The notes under the pieces: generated by a model
Seen by the model: the letters and a program-made list of their open reading frames with translations, nothing else
What the model was told of the DNA's origin: nothing
The model's database searches: none
Origin: Bradyrhizobium sp. AZCC 1693
GTDB taxonomy: Bacteria > Pseudomonadota > Alphaproteobacteria > Rhizobiales > Xanthobacteraceae
DNA length: 64,000 nt
Direction: 5' to 3'
Assembly (NCBI RefSeq): GCF_036924745.1
Contig: NZ_JAZHSD010000001.1
Span: forward strand, 2,294,001-2,358,000
Shown here: in pieces, positions 26,193 through 34,870 of the stretch
How the letters are laid out: each line of letters opens with the position of its first letter
How positions within the stretch are numbered: the stretch's first letter is position 1
Translations under genes and position numbers: made by a program

Positions 26193-26417
26193 GTGGCTTA
26201 CGCGCTCTTTAATGGCGACCGGCAGATCGGCCCTGGCCTGCCGAACGAGGCGGCTGTCTGGAAGCAAGCTCTCTACTCCGGCCTGATTCCCGATGTTCCT
26301 GTGGCAGGCGGACAGATTCTGCCCGCCCGTTATCACGTGATGGAAATCAGGGAAGAGCGCTGCGAGCCGGACCCGGCCTGGAAGCTTCCGGACGAAATTC
26401 CTGATGACGCCATCTGA
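26193..26417 (+). CDS. Conserved small hypothetical protein
   Basis: A 74-residue protein starting with GTG at 26193, preceded by GGGGAGAGG at a good distance. The sequence AYALFNGDRQIGPGLPNEAA is of a type I recall in many small Bradyrhizobium proteins, ending with an acidic PDEIPDDAI tail. There is no signal peptide or membrane segment. The function is unknown. It sits immediately after an intrinsic hairpin, so its expression may depend on read-through. Confidence 0.65.
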   Translation: MAYALFNGDRQIGPGLPNEAAVWKQALYSGLIPDVPVAGGQILPARYHVMEIREERCEPDPAWKLPDEIPDDAI

Positions 26418-26455
26418 CCGGCGCCTCACATAATCCCCTATCGCGCGTGCTTGCC

Positions 26456-26651
26456 CTATCGTGCCTGCTTGACGAAGGCCAGGCCGCTCACGGTCAGCCG
26501 CTCCTCACTGGTTTCCCCTTCAGCCACGAGCTCTTCCAAGTGGGTTTCGAGTTCCGGCAGCTTGCGGTCGAAGTGGGCGCCAAGGCCCATGAGCTGGCAC
26601 GTTTTCCTGATGCGCGATGGGCTTGTCGAAGATGTTGATCTCGGTATGCAT
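26456..26651 (-). pseudogene. Small hypothetical gene with one-base frameshift
   Basis: From an ATG at 26651 the frame reads HTEINIFDKPIAHQ. The following frame, one base over, reads TCQLMGLGAHFDRKLPELE and then acidic, protein-like text to the stop at 26456. Dropping one A from the AAAA (26602-26605 on the plus strand as TTTT) joins them into a 64-residue protein. A perfect AGGAGG five bases before the ATG argues that the start is real. The product is not recognised. The defect may be a real mutation or a homopolymer sequencing error. Confidence 0.55.
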
Positions 26652-26656
26652 CCCAG

Positions 26657-26662
26657 CCTCCT
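26657..26662 (-). promoter_or_regulatory. Ribosome binding site AGGAGG
   Basis: A perfect Shine-Dalgarno hexamer on the minus strand with a five-base spacer to the ATG at 26651. It decides the start of the frameshifted small gene. Confidence 0.6.
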
Positions 26663-26729
26663 ATTCCGCGACAATTCCGGGCGGCCACTGGAGTTCCAAT
26701 GTTCTTGACCTTGAAGAACCAGGATCGCT

Positions 26730-29675
26730 TCAAGCAGAAGAACCGCCCCCTACCAACGCCGCAAACACCCGCCTCACCTCGCCTTGCGTCTCGCGCACCC
26801 TAGCCTCCAGCGTCGAGAAATCAGGCGTGTCGCCGGCGCGCGCCATCACGCGCAAGAGATTCTCGCCGGAGGTTTCCGGGTTGAATTTGCCGGTGACGCA
26901 AAGCCTCAGGATCTGCGTGAGGTCGTGATAGAGCCGCGCCGCCGAGCGCAAGATCTCGGCATCGGCGTGCGGCAGTACGCCGAGGCGCGCGGCGTTGTCG
27001 AGCACCTGCAGCGTGGAGACGCTGAGGATTCCTGGTTTTTCCGAAGCGTGAACGAGTTGCAGGTGCTGCGCGATGAAATCGATGTCGACAAGCCCGCCGG
27101 CGGCGAGCTTGAGGTCCCAAATGTCGTCCTCGCCCTTCTCCTGCGCGATCGCCCGGCGCATGTCGGCGACGTCGCCGGCGGTGGAGGCCGCGTCGCGCGG
27201 CCGCGTCAGCACGCTGCGGATGATGTCCTCGATCCCAGCGCGAAACGCCGGTGAAGCCGAAATCACCCGCGCCCGCGTCAGCGCCATGTGCTCCCAGGTC
27301 CAGGCTTCGCGTTCCTGGTAGTCGGCAAAGGAACCGATCCGCGACGCCAGCGGTCCGGCGCGGCCCGAGGGACGCAGCCGCATGTCGACCTCATAGAGCA
27401 CGCCGTAATTGGTCCGCGTCGTGAACGCCGAGATCAACCGCTGGGTCAGCCGCGCAAAATATTGCGCGCCGTGCAGCGACCGTTCGCCGTCGGAATCGGG
27501 ACAATCCGTGTCGAAATCATAGAGCAGGATCAGGTCGAGATCGGAAGACGCCGTCATCTCGCGGCTGCCGAGCCGGCCCATCGCGAGGATTGCGGTCTCC
27601 TGCCCCTTGATCCGGCCGTATTGCGCGGCGAACTGATCTCTGACGAGACCGTGCACGGTGTGCACGATGCCCTCGGCGACGTCGGCAAAGGCGACGCTGG
27701 CCTGCTGGGCCGAAACCGTACCAGAGAGAATGCGCGTGCCGATCAGGAACAGGCTTTCCTGGCCGAACAGCCGCAGGCGATCGAGAAAATCTTCGTAGGA
27801 GTCGGCGTCCTTCAGCGTCGTCGCCAGCCGTACCGACAATTCCTTCTGGTCCGGCATCGCACCGAAGAAACGGGGATCGATCAGCCCGTCCATGATCTGC
27901 GGCTGGCGCGCCAGCATGTCGCCGAGCCGCGGCGCTGCACCGAGGATCAAGGCCACCAGCGCGACCAGTTCGCGGTTCTCTCTCAACAGAGAAATCAGCC
28001 GGCCGCCGCGCTGCAAGGCGCCGAGAAAGCGATCGAACGCGGTAACGGCGTCGTCGGGATCTTCGGCATGCGCGAGGCCATCGATCAGGCCGGGCACGAA
28101 TTCGATGAAGGCTGACTTGGTCGCTTCATTGCGGAGCGCGCGATAATTGCCCTGCATCCAGAGCTGCAGGGTGCCGGCCACCGCGACCGGCTTCTTGAAG
28201 CCGAGCGTCGCCAGATGATCGAGCAGGCGCGCATCCTCTGGCCCTGCGGCATAGTTGAGCTGCGGCAGCTTCACCGTGCCGGTCGGATCGCCCTCGAACA
28301 GCTTGCCGTAATGTCCCTGCACGATGTTGAGATGGCCGAGCAGATCCTTCGCGAAGGTTGCCCGGCTCTCATAGCCGAAGAAGTTCGCAAAGCGCTCCAC
28401 GGCCGCGGCATCTTCGGGCAGCGTATGGGTCTGCTCGTCCGCGATCATCTGCAGCCGGTGCTCAACGCGGCGCAGAAACTCGTAGGCCGCCGTCAGTTCG
28501 TCAAAAGCCTGAAAGGTGATCCAGTTGCTGGTGGCCAGGACCTGCAGCGCGTGCAGCGTGGGGCGCACCCGCAATTCCGGGTGACGGCCGCCGGCAATGA
28601 GCTGCTGCGTCTGCGCGAAAAACTCGATCTCGCGAATGCCGCCGCGGCCGACCTTGACGTTATGGCCTTCGACCGAAATCTCGCTCTGGCCGCGATAGGT
28701 CTGCATCTGCCGCTTCATGTCGTGGACGTCGGCGAGCGCGGCAAAATCCAGATGCTTGCGCCAGACGAACGGCGCAAGTTCCGCGATCAGCGCCTCTCCT
28801 GCCCTGGCGTCACCGGCGCAGGCGCGCGCCTTGATCATCGCGGCGCGCTCCCAGGTCCGCCCCTCCCGCTCGTAATAATGCAGCGCCGCCTCGGTCGAAA
28901 TCGCCACCTGCGTCGAGGCCGGATCGGGCCGCAGGCGCAGATCGACGCGGAACACGTAGCCATCGCCGGAGCGTTGCTGCAGCAGGCGGGCCAGCGCCTG
29001 CGTCACGCGCACGAAGAACGGCGCCGGTTCGATGTCGGCTACGAGCGACGTCGCGGCGGGGTCGAAAAACACGATCAGGTCGATGTCGCTGGAATAGTTC
29101 AGTTCGCCCGCGCCCATCTTGCCCATCGCGAGCACGATCAGGCCACTTCCCTCCTCCGGCCGGTCGTGATTGAGGGCGGTCATGCGGCCACGCGCGACCT
29201 CCTGGCGCAACAGAAAGCGCAAGCCCGCCTGCACCGAGGTTACCGCAAGATCGGTCAACGCCGCCGTCACCCGCATCACCGGCCAGACGCCGCCGATGTC
29301 GCAAAAAGCGATCAGCAACGCGGCCTCCGACTTCAGGCGGCGAAGCAGATGCATGACATCGGCCTCGCTAGCGGCTGTAAGCACGTCGCGCGAGGTTTTC
29401 TCGATCAGCGAGGCGAGATGCGGTTCCGGGTCGCACGCCAGGAGGCGGAGCAGCCGCGCGGCATCTGCGCGGATCAGGTCGAACAGGTAGGGCGAGAACT
29501 CGGCGATGCCGAGCAGGATGGCCCGGGCCGGCGGACGATCCAGCCACGCGCCGATCTCAGCCGCCTGCTGCGGCTCCAGTTCGGCGAGCCAGTCTCCCAG
29601 GCGTTGTTCGGCGTTGCTGCTGGCAGTGATATGCGGCCCGCTGATGAACCGCGCGGCCAAGGCGGAGGAATTCAT
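26730..29675 (-). CDS. glnE: Bifunctional glutamine synthetase adenylyltransferase/deadenylyltransferase
   Basis: A 981-residue GlnE, full length for the family. It has two nucleotidyltransferase halves, each with the G-(G/S)-x-D-x-D type active site. The first (about residues 165-205) reads LAMGKMGAGELNYSSDIDL and performs deadenylylation. The second (about 690-720) reads AMGRLGSREMTASSDLDLI and adds AMP to glutamine synthetase. Helical regulatory regions separate and follow them. GlnE switches glutamine synthetase activity in response to PII and glutamine. The start overlaps the sensor kinase stop by four bases, so it is probably translated from the degP-side two-component transcript. Confidence 0.95.
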   Translation of the reverse strand: MNSSALAARFISGPHITASSNAEQRLGDWLAELEPQQAAEIGAWLDRPPARAILLGIAEFSPYLFDLIRADAARLLRLLACDPEPHLASLIEKTSRDVLTAASEADVMHLLRRLKSEAALLIAFCDIGGVWPVMRVTAALTDLAVTSVQAGLRFLLRQEVARGRMTALNHDRPEEGSGLIVLAMGKMGAGELNYSSDIDLIVFFDPAATSLVADIEPAPFFVRVTQALARLLQQRSGDGYVFRVDLRLRPDPASTQVAISTEAALHYYEREGRTWERAAMIKARACAGDARAGEALIAELAPFVWRKHLDFAALADVHDMKRQMQTYRGQSEISVEGHNVKVGRGGIREIEFFAQTQQLIAGGRHPELRVRPTLHALQVLATSNWITFQAFDELTAAYEFLRRVEHRLQMIADEQTHTLPEDAAAVERFANFFGYESRATFAKDLLGHLNIVQGHYGKLFEGDPTGTVKLPQLNYAAGPEDARLLDHLATLGFKKPVAVAGTLQLWMQGNYRALRNEATKSAFIEFVPGLIDGLAHAEDPDDAVTAFDRFLGALQRGGRLISLLRENRELVALVALILGAAPRLGDMLARQPQIMDGLIDPRFFGAMPDQKELSVRLATTLKDADSYEDFLDRLRLFGQESLFLIGTRILSGTVSAQQASVAFADVAEGIVHTVHGLVRDQFAAQYGRIKGQETAILAMGRLGSREMTASSDLDLILLYDFDTDCPDSDGERSLHGAQYFARLTQRLISAFTTRTNYGVLYEVDMRLRPSGRAGPLASRIGSFADYQEREAWTWEHMALTRARVISASPAFRAGIEDIIRSVLTRPRDAASTAGDVADMRRAIAQEKGEDDIWDLKLAAGGLVDIDFIAQHLQLVHASEKPGILSVSTLQVLDNAARLGVLPHADAEILRSAARLYHDLTQILRLCVTGKFNPETSGENLLRVMARAGDTPDFSTLEARVRETQGEVRRVFAALVGGGSSA

Positions 29676-31138
29676 GCCACCTTCTGTGGCACATCCGGCG
29701 TTTGGGCCGCAAGCCTGCCACCCGCGGCAGATAGCGCCGGGATGACCAGCGTCGCGGTCAGGCCGGGATGCGAATCGCCGAGCCTGAGTTCACCGCCGTG
29801 CAGGGTCGCCACCGCGGATGCCAAACTCAAGCCAAGCCCGGAACCCGGCAGCGTCCGGCTCGCCTCCAGCCGCACGAACCGCTCGACCGCGTGCTTGCGG
29901 TCTCCTTCCGGAATGCCGGGCCCATGATCGGCGACGCTGAGCAGCACGTGGTCGCCCTCGCGCCGCGCCTCGATCAGGATCTCCCGGGTGCGCGCGGCGG
30001 CAACGGGATCGAGCGGCTGCACCACCGCGGACGGCTTGCCGTATTTGATGGCGTTCTCGACCAGATTGGCGAGCGCCTGGCTGATCAGCTCACGGTTGCC
30101 GTGCAGCCGCGCGGTCGCGGCCTTGACGCGTAGCGTCATGCCGTCGTCTTCGGCCAGCGGCTCATACAATTCGTGGATGCCCTTGGCGACGTCGGCCGCG
30201 TCGAAATCATCCATGTCACCGCGCGCCTGCCCGGACTCGGCGCGTGCGATCATCAACAGCGCGTTGAAGGTGCGGATCAGGCCGTCGGACTCCTCGATGG
30301 TCCGTTCCAGCGCGGCGCGATATTCGGCCTCGCTGCCCGAACTCGCCAGCGCCTCCTCGGCGCGGTTGCGCAGGCGCGTCAGCGGCGTCTTCAGATCGTG
30401 GGCGATGTTGTCGGAGACTTCCTTCAGGCCGGTCATCAGCGCCTCGATGCGCTCCAGCATCACATTGAGGTTTTCCGCGAGGCGATCGAGTTCGTCGCCA
30501 GAGCGCCCCACCGGCAGGCGCCCGGAAAGGTCGCCGGCCATGATGCGCCTGGTGGTGCCGGTCATGGCGTCGATCCGCTGCAGCACCCGCCGCGCCACGA
30601 AGATGCCGCCGCCGAGGCCGAGCACGATGACGACCAGCAGCGACCATTGCGCGGCATTCGCGACGATCCCGAACAGCCGCCTTCGTTCCTCGAGATCGCG
30701 ACCGACCAGCAGGCGGAAACCGTTGTCGAGTTGGGTGACGCGCACCAGCGCGCGGTGGTTGGCGGTATCCCGCTCGTCGAGCCGGCGGTACGCCGTCTCG
30801 GACCAACCTGTCGAGGCCATCACGCCCGGGGACAGCGATTCGACATTGCCGCCGAACGCCCTGCCCTCCGGCGTGGTGACGAGATAGAGGTTGGCGCCGG
30901 GCCGCAGCGCCCGGTAGCCGAGCGTGGTGGCAAGGCCTTGCAGCCCGCGGCGTGCGTAGATGATCTGGATCTCGGCGATTTCCGCGTTGACGGTGGTGGT
31001 GATCTGCTCGTTGATCAGCCGGCGTGTATTCCAGGCGAAATAGCCGAGCAGAGAGGCGGCGAACAGCGCGAACAAAAACAGATAGACCAGCGTCAGCCGG
31101 AACGCCGTGGTGCGGATCAGTTTACCGAAGGCCGTCAC
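29672..31138 (-). CDS. Two-component sensor histidine kinase
   Basis: A 488-residue kinase. Membrane segments lie at about residues 13-35 and 165-185, framing a periplasmic sensor region of about 130 residues. A HAMP linker follows (RIDAMTGTTRRIMAGDLSGR). The HisKA box is DNIAHDLKTPLTRLRNRAEE with the phosphoacceptor His, then HATPase boxes NLVENAIKYG, DHGPGIP and GSGLGLSL. It overlaps the response-regulator gene upstream by 17 bases and glnE downstream by four bases, so the three are one transcription unit. The signal is unknown. Confidence 0.9.
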   Translation of the reverse strand: MTAFGKLIRTTAFRLTLVYLFLFALFAASLLGYFAWNTRRLINEQITTTVNAEIAEIQIIYARRGLQGLATTLGYRALRPGANLYLVTTPEGRAFGGNVESLSPGVMASTGWSETAYRRLDERDTANHRALVRVTQLDNGFRLLVGRDLEERRRLFGIVANAAQWSLLVVIVLGLGGGIFVARRVLQRIDAMTGTTRRIMAGDLSGRLPVGRSGDELDRLAENLNVMLERIEALMTGLKEVSDNIAHDLKTPLTRLRNRAEEALASSGSEAEYRAALERTIEESDGLIRTFNALLMIARAESGQARGDMDDFDAADVAKGIHELYEPLAEDDGMTLRVKAATARLHGNRELISQALANLVENAIKYGKPSAVVQPLDPVAAARTREILIEARREGDHVLLSVADHGPGIPEGDRKHAVERFVRLEASRTLPGSGLGLSLASAVATLHGGELRLGDSHPGLTATLVIPALSAAGGRLAAQTPDVPQKVA

Positions 31139-31802
31139 GGATCATGTATCCGGCGCCGCGGATCGTGTGCAGCAAGGGCCGTTCAAAACCCTTGTCGATC
31201 TTGGAGCGCAGCCGCGAAATATGCACGTCGATAACATTGGTCTGCGGATCGAAATGATAATCCCAGACGTTTTCCAGAAGCATGGTGCGGGTCACCACTT
31301 GGCCGGCATGCTTCATCAGATATTCGAGCAGGCGGAATTCGCGCGGCTGCAGCGTCAGTTCGTCCTTGCCGCGGGCGACACGGTGCGAGAGGCGGTCGAG
31401 CTCGAGATCGCCGACGCGGTAGGTGGTCTCTTCGGCCGGGCCGACATTGCGGCGCGACAGCACTTCGACGCGGGCCTGCAGTTCGGCGAATGAATAGGGC
31501 TTTGGCAGATAGTCGTCGCCGCCGGCGCGCAAGCCCTTGATGCGGTCATCGACCTGGCCGAGCGCGGAGAGGATCAGGACCGGCGTGCGATTGCCCTTCT
31601 CGCGCAGCGCGCCGATCACGGACAAGCCGTCGCGCTTGGGCAGCATGCGGTCCACCACGACCACGTCGTAATCGCCGCCATCGGCCATCGACAGGCCCTC
31701 CTCGCCGTCGCTGGCGAGATCGGCGACATGGCCGACTTCACGGAACGCCTTGACCAGATAGTCGGCGGACTCGCGGTCGTCTTCGATGATCAGCAGGCGC
31801 AT
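31122..31802 (-). CDS. OmpR-family response regulator
   Basis: A 226-residue regulator. The receiver domain has the acidic pair in IIEDDRES, the phosphoacceptor Asp in VVVVDRMLPKRDG, and the conserved Lys in LPKPYSF. The C-terminal OmpR winged helix has LTLQPREFRLLEYLMKHAG and NVIDVHISRLRSKID. I chose the ATG at 31802; the open frame runs further upstream to 31931 without family features. It pairs with the overlapping sensor kinase, 275 bases downstream of degP on the same strand, so the pair may respond to envelope stress or regulate degP. That link is positional only. Confidence 0.9.
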   Translation of the reverse strand: MRLLIIEDDRESADYLVKAFREVGHVADLASDGEEGLSMADGGDYDVVVVDRMLPKRDGLSVIGALREKGNRTPVLILSALGQVDDRIKGLRAGGDDYLPKPYSFAELQARVEVLSRRNVGPAEETTYRVGDLELDRLSHRVARGKDELTLQPREFRLLEYLMKHAGQVVTRTMLLENVWDYHFDPQTNVIDVHISRLRSKIDKGFERPLLHTIRGAGYMIRDGLR

Positions 31803-32076
31803 TTGCGGGGCAGTTGCGGTCACGGGAATGGGCTTTCTCTCACCATGGCGCGGTCGCCCTGCACATGCAAGGCGACCGGCCATACTCGCAATCACGTGAA
31901 AAAAGCGGGCGGTGAAGCTGGGGGACCTCACCGCCCTTCGGCCCTTCCGACGGAGGGGGGCGTATTCCGAAGGAAGGTTGCCAGAGGGAGCGAGCTTTGG
32001 ACCCGCTCCCCGGAAGGAGACGTCGGCGGGGGCGACGAATGCCGGCGAAACCCTCCATCTCGTATCTAGTCCTCGT

Positions 32077-33675
32077 TTAGCCCTTCGCCAGCGGCACCGC
32101 GACGAAGCGCGACGAACCGCCGCTCTTCACGCGCATGAGAACGCTGTTCTTGTTGTCGGTGCGCGCCGCATCGATCGCCTCGCGCACTTCACCGGCTGTC
32201 GCAACGCTCTTGCCGGCGACTTCCAGAATGACGTCGCCTTCCTTGAAGCCGCGTTCGGCCGCCGCGCTCTTCGGGTCGACCTCGGTGACCACGACGCCAT
32301 CCTTGCCGGCGCCGGCCACGCTGTTGGCGGGAGCAACCGTCAGGCCGAGTTTCGGCACGCCGGTTCCCTTGGTCAGGCCGCCCTTGTCTTCCTTGTCGGT
32401 GTCGGCCTTGTTGGCCTCGATCGTGTTCGGCAACTGGCCGAGCGTGAGGTTGATGACCTTGTCCTGGCCCTTTTGCAGCACGTTGAGCTTGACCGCGGCG
32501 CCGGGCGCGAGACCGCCGATGGTGCGGGCGAGTTCCCGGGCATCCTTGACCGGCTCGCCATTGACGGCGGTAATCACGTCACCGGACTGGATGCCGGCCT
32601 TGGCCGCCGGGCCGTTGGCTTGCGGTTCCGCCACCAGCGCGCCTTCCGCCTTCTTCATGCCAAGGCTGTCGGCAATGTCAGACGTCACCGGCTGGATCTG
32701 GACGCCGATCCAGCCACGGCTGACCGAGCCCTTGTCCTTGAGCTGGGCGATCACGTTCTTGACCGTCGAAGCGGGGATCGAGAACGCAATGCCGACGCTG
32801 CCGCCGGACGGCGAATAGATCGCGGTATTGACGCCCATCACTTCGCCATTGGTGTCAAACGCCGGACCGCCGGAATTGCCCTTGTTCACGGGCGCGTCGA
32901 TCTGGATGAAATCGTCATACGGGCCGTTGCCGATGTCGCGGCCGGAGGCCGAGACGATGCCGGCGGTCACGGTTCCGCCGAGGCCGAACGGGTTGCCGAC
33001 CGCGAGCACCCAGTCGCCGATCCGCGGCTTGGAATCGGACAGCTTGGCGAACGGGAAGTCAGTTCGGCCGGCGACCTTGATCAACGCCAGATCCGTGCGC
33101 TGATCGGTGCCGATCACCTTCGCGGTATAGGTCTTGCCGTCGTCCATGGTGACTTCGACCTTGTCGGCGCCGTCGACCACGTGGTTGTTGGTCACGGCAA
33201 AGCCGTCAGGCGAGATGAAGAAGCCGGAACCCTGACCCGTCACCGGGCCACGGCCGCCACGCGGTCCGCCGCGCAGGCCGGGCGGCAAGCCATCCGGACC
33301 GCCGAAGCGGCGGAAGAAGCGCTCCATCGGCGAACCCGGCGGGAACGGCGAGTCCTCGTCCTTGTTGGCGCTGTCGTCCTTGGAACTCTTGTCGGCGATG
33401 TTGATCTTGACCGAAATCACCGAAGGCTTCACGCGCTCGACAATGTCGGCGAAACCGATCGGCCGCTCGACCTTGCGGACCTCCTGATTGACCTGCGCGT
33501 GCGCCGCGCTGGTGAAGACATCAACCGGGCCCTGCTGCGGCGAGAAGCCATAGACGGCGGCGCCGAGGCCGGCGACGACGGAAGCCATCAGCGCGAATTT
33601 GCGCGCGGAGAACAGCGAACGGCGCGGCGCGCCGTTGGACGGAAGCTGCGAAAGATCGACGGGACGTTCGGTCAT
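32077..33675 (-). CDS. degP: Periplasmic Do-family serine protease/chaperone (DegP/HtrA)
   Basis: A 532-residue protein with an N-terminal membrane/signal segment (about residues 27-45). The catalytic triad is His165 (NNHVV), Asp195 (TDLALI) and Ser268 (GNSGGPAF). Two PDZ domains follow (about residues 315-400 and 420-525), as in DegP and MucD. It degrades or refolds misfolded periplasmic proteins. The ATG at 33675 is preceded by GGAGA; a longer frame to 33732 has no such signal. A Gly/Pro-rich, positively charged loop (PPGLRGGPRGGRG) before the protease core is typical of rhizobial homologs. Downstream genes are the two-component pair and glnE. Confidence 0.95.
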   Translation of the reverse strand: MTERPVDLSQLPSNGAPRRSLFSARKFALMASVVAGLGAAVYGFSPQQGPVDVFTSAAHAQVNQEVRKVERPIGFADIVERVKPSVISVKINIADKSSKDDSANKDEDSPFPPGSPMERFFRRFGGPDGLPPGLRGGPRGGRGPVTGQGSGFFISPDGFAVTNNHVVDGADKVEVTMDDGKTYTAKVIGTDQRTDLALIKVAGRTDFPFAKLSDSKPRIGDWVLAVGNPFGLGGTVTAGIVSASGRDIGNGPYDDFIQIDAPVNKGNSGGPAFDTNGEVMGVNTAIYSPSGGSVGIAFSIPASTVKNVIAQLKDKGSVSRGWIGVQIQPVTSDIADSLGMKKAEGALVAEPQANGPAAKAGIQSGDVITAVNGEPVKDARELARTIGGLAPGAAVKLNVLQKGQDKVINLTLGQLPNTIEANKADTDKEDKGGLTKGTGVPKLGLTVAPANSVAGAGKDGVVVTEVDPKSAAAERGFKEGDVILEVAGKSVATAGEVREAIDAARTDNKNSVLMRVKSGGSSRFVAVPLAKG

Positions 33676-34084
33676 GTTGCTAAAATCTCCAGAGCCTGAA
33701 TTTCGACGGTATGGGGTGCGGGGGCTGGGCACCTGACAGGGCCTGAAGATGGGGTTTGCCGCCTTACCGTGCGCTGGCTAGGGAATTAAACTTTTGTAAT
33801 GCGCGGGCCTATGGATGCGGCAGAATAGCGCAGGCAATCAATGGCTTAGCGCTGGCCGAAAAACGGCTTTCAGAGGGCAGAACGGACGCCCTCCGTAGCC
33901 AGCAAGGAGCTGGCCGCCGAAGATCCCGTAAATCTTACGTTAAACAAGCCAGTGAGGCCAGAAAAGGCCAGGGGCGAACATCCGTCTCCGCAATCGACGA
34001 CGACACCGACCTGGTTCTCGAAGTTGGTGTCGAGCGCGTCGGTGCGCGGGCGCACAACGATGCCTCCTCCTTCGTGATACCCGC
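33676..34084. other. Intergenic region upstream of degP
   Basis: About 400 bases between the end of the DUF1993 gene and degP. The degP promoter should lie toward its left part; an A/T-rich segment with AATTAAACTTTTGTAAT is at about 33784-33801. A minus-strand frame extends from the DUF1993 region across 33870-34080 but has no recognisable domain or start signal, so I do not call a gene. Confidence 0.45.
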
Positions 34085-34609
34085 TCAGCTCTTCTTCATC
34101 TTCATCCGTCCAATGAAATCCCGCTTGCCCAGCGGAACGCCATTGGTGCGCAGGATGTCGTAGGCCGTGGTGGCGTGGAAATAGAAATTGGGCAGCGAGA
34201 ACGACATCAGGAAGCCCTCGGCCGTAAACGGCAGTTGGCGCTCGCCGAGATGAAAGACGACGTCGCGTCCGCCGAGTGCATTGACCGCGTCCGGCGTCCA
34301 CGCCGACAACGCTTCCTGGGTTTGCGCAACCAGTCCCTGCAATCCGGCGTAATCGTACGGCGTGTTGGCCGCAGGCGGACGAAACTCTCCGCTTTGCACG
34401 CCCTCGATGGCGCCGCGGGAATGCTGGGCGACGGAAATGATCTGGAAGCGCAGCGGCAGCATGTCGGGCGCAAGGCGCGCCTCGACCATGGTATCTGGAT
34501 CGATGTTCTTTTCGCAGAAATGAACGAGGCCGCGCTCGAGGAAGCCGCTGACGGCGCCGAGAGTCTGCAGATAGTTCGCCACGCTGGCGTCGTAGAGTGA
34601 AAAGGCCAT
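34085..34609 (-). CDS. DUF1993 protein
   Basis: A 174-residue protein of the DUF1993 family, an all-helical four-helix bundle related to the DinB fold. It starts MAFSLYDASVANYLQTLGAV and includes LPNFYFHATTAYDILRTNGV near the C terminus, where the family is best conserved. No signal peptide or catalytic motif is visible. It lies downstream of the chemotaxis receptor on the same strand but a 260-base gap with a hairpin separates them. The function is unknown. Confidence 0.85.
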   Translation of the reverse strand: MAFSLYDASVANYLQTLGAVSGFLERGLVHFCEKNIDPDTMVEARLAPDMLPLRFQIISVAQHSRGAIEGVQSGEFRPPAANTPYDYAGLQGLVAQTQEALSAWTPDAVNALGGRDVVFHLGERQLPFTAEGFLMSFSLPNFYFHATTAYDILRTNGVPLGKRDFIGRMKMKKS

Positions 34610-34699
34610 GTCCGTTTCCCCTTGAGCGTTTTTTTAACAGAAGATGTCATAGCGGAAACCGGCGCCCTTGCAATCGGCGAACTGACATTAGCGTTTCCG

Positions 34700-34784
34700 G
34701 ACGACATTGGTGCCGGTGTTCGGGTGCTGGAAAACGCGTCAATGCCAAAGATGGAGCTCGGTTCTGATGCAATCAGAACCGAGC
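34700..34784. repeat. Degenerate dispersed repeat ending in a 13-bp hairpin
   Basis: A perfect stem GCTCGGTTCTGAT / ATCAGAACCGAGC (34756-34784) closes with a three-base loop. The preceding GGAAAACGCGTCAATGCC resembles the GAAAACGCGTCAAAAC part of a repeat family dispersed in Bradyrhizobium genomes. It lies 3' of the chemotaxis-receptor gene and may also terminate it, although no U-tract follows. Confidence 0.65.
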
Positions 34785-34870
34785 AGATTCAAAGCTTCCA
34801 CCTTCCGGCAGAACCGATATCGGCTAGCGCCTTCGCGGCGGTTCGCCGCCGGAGCCAAAGATGAACACCA

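Noticed and set aside
28215..29927. A 570-codon frame opposite glnE
   Set aside because: Antisense to the well-supported GlnE; Arg/Gln/His-rich text with no family signs.
31912..33699. A 595-codon frame opposite degP
   Set aside because: Antisense to the catalytic triad and PDZ domains of DegP; no domain of its own.
33870..34301. Minus-strand frame overlapping the DUF1993 end
   Set aside because: It starts inside DUF1993 in another frame, lacks a ribosome site and has no recognisable domain, though part of it (VRPRTDALDTNFENQVG) looks less random than most.
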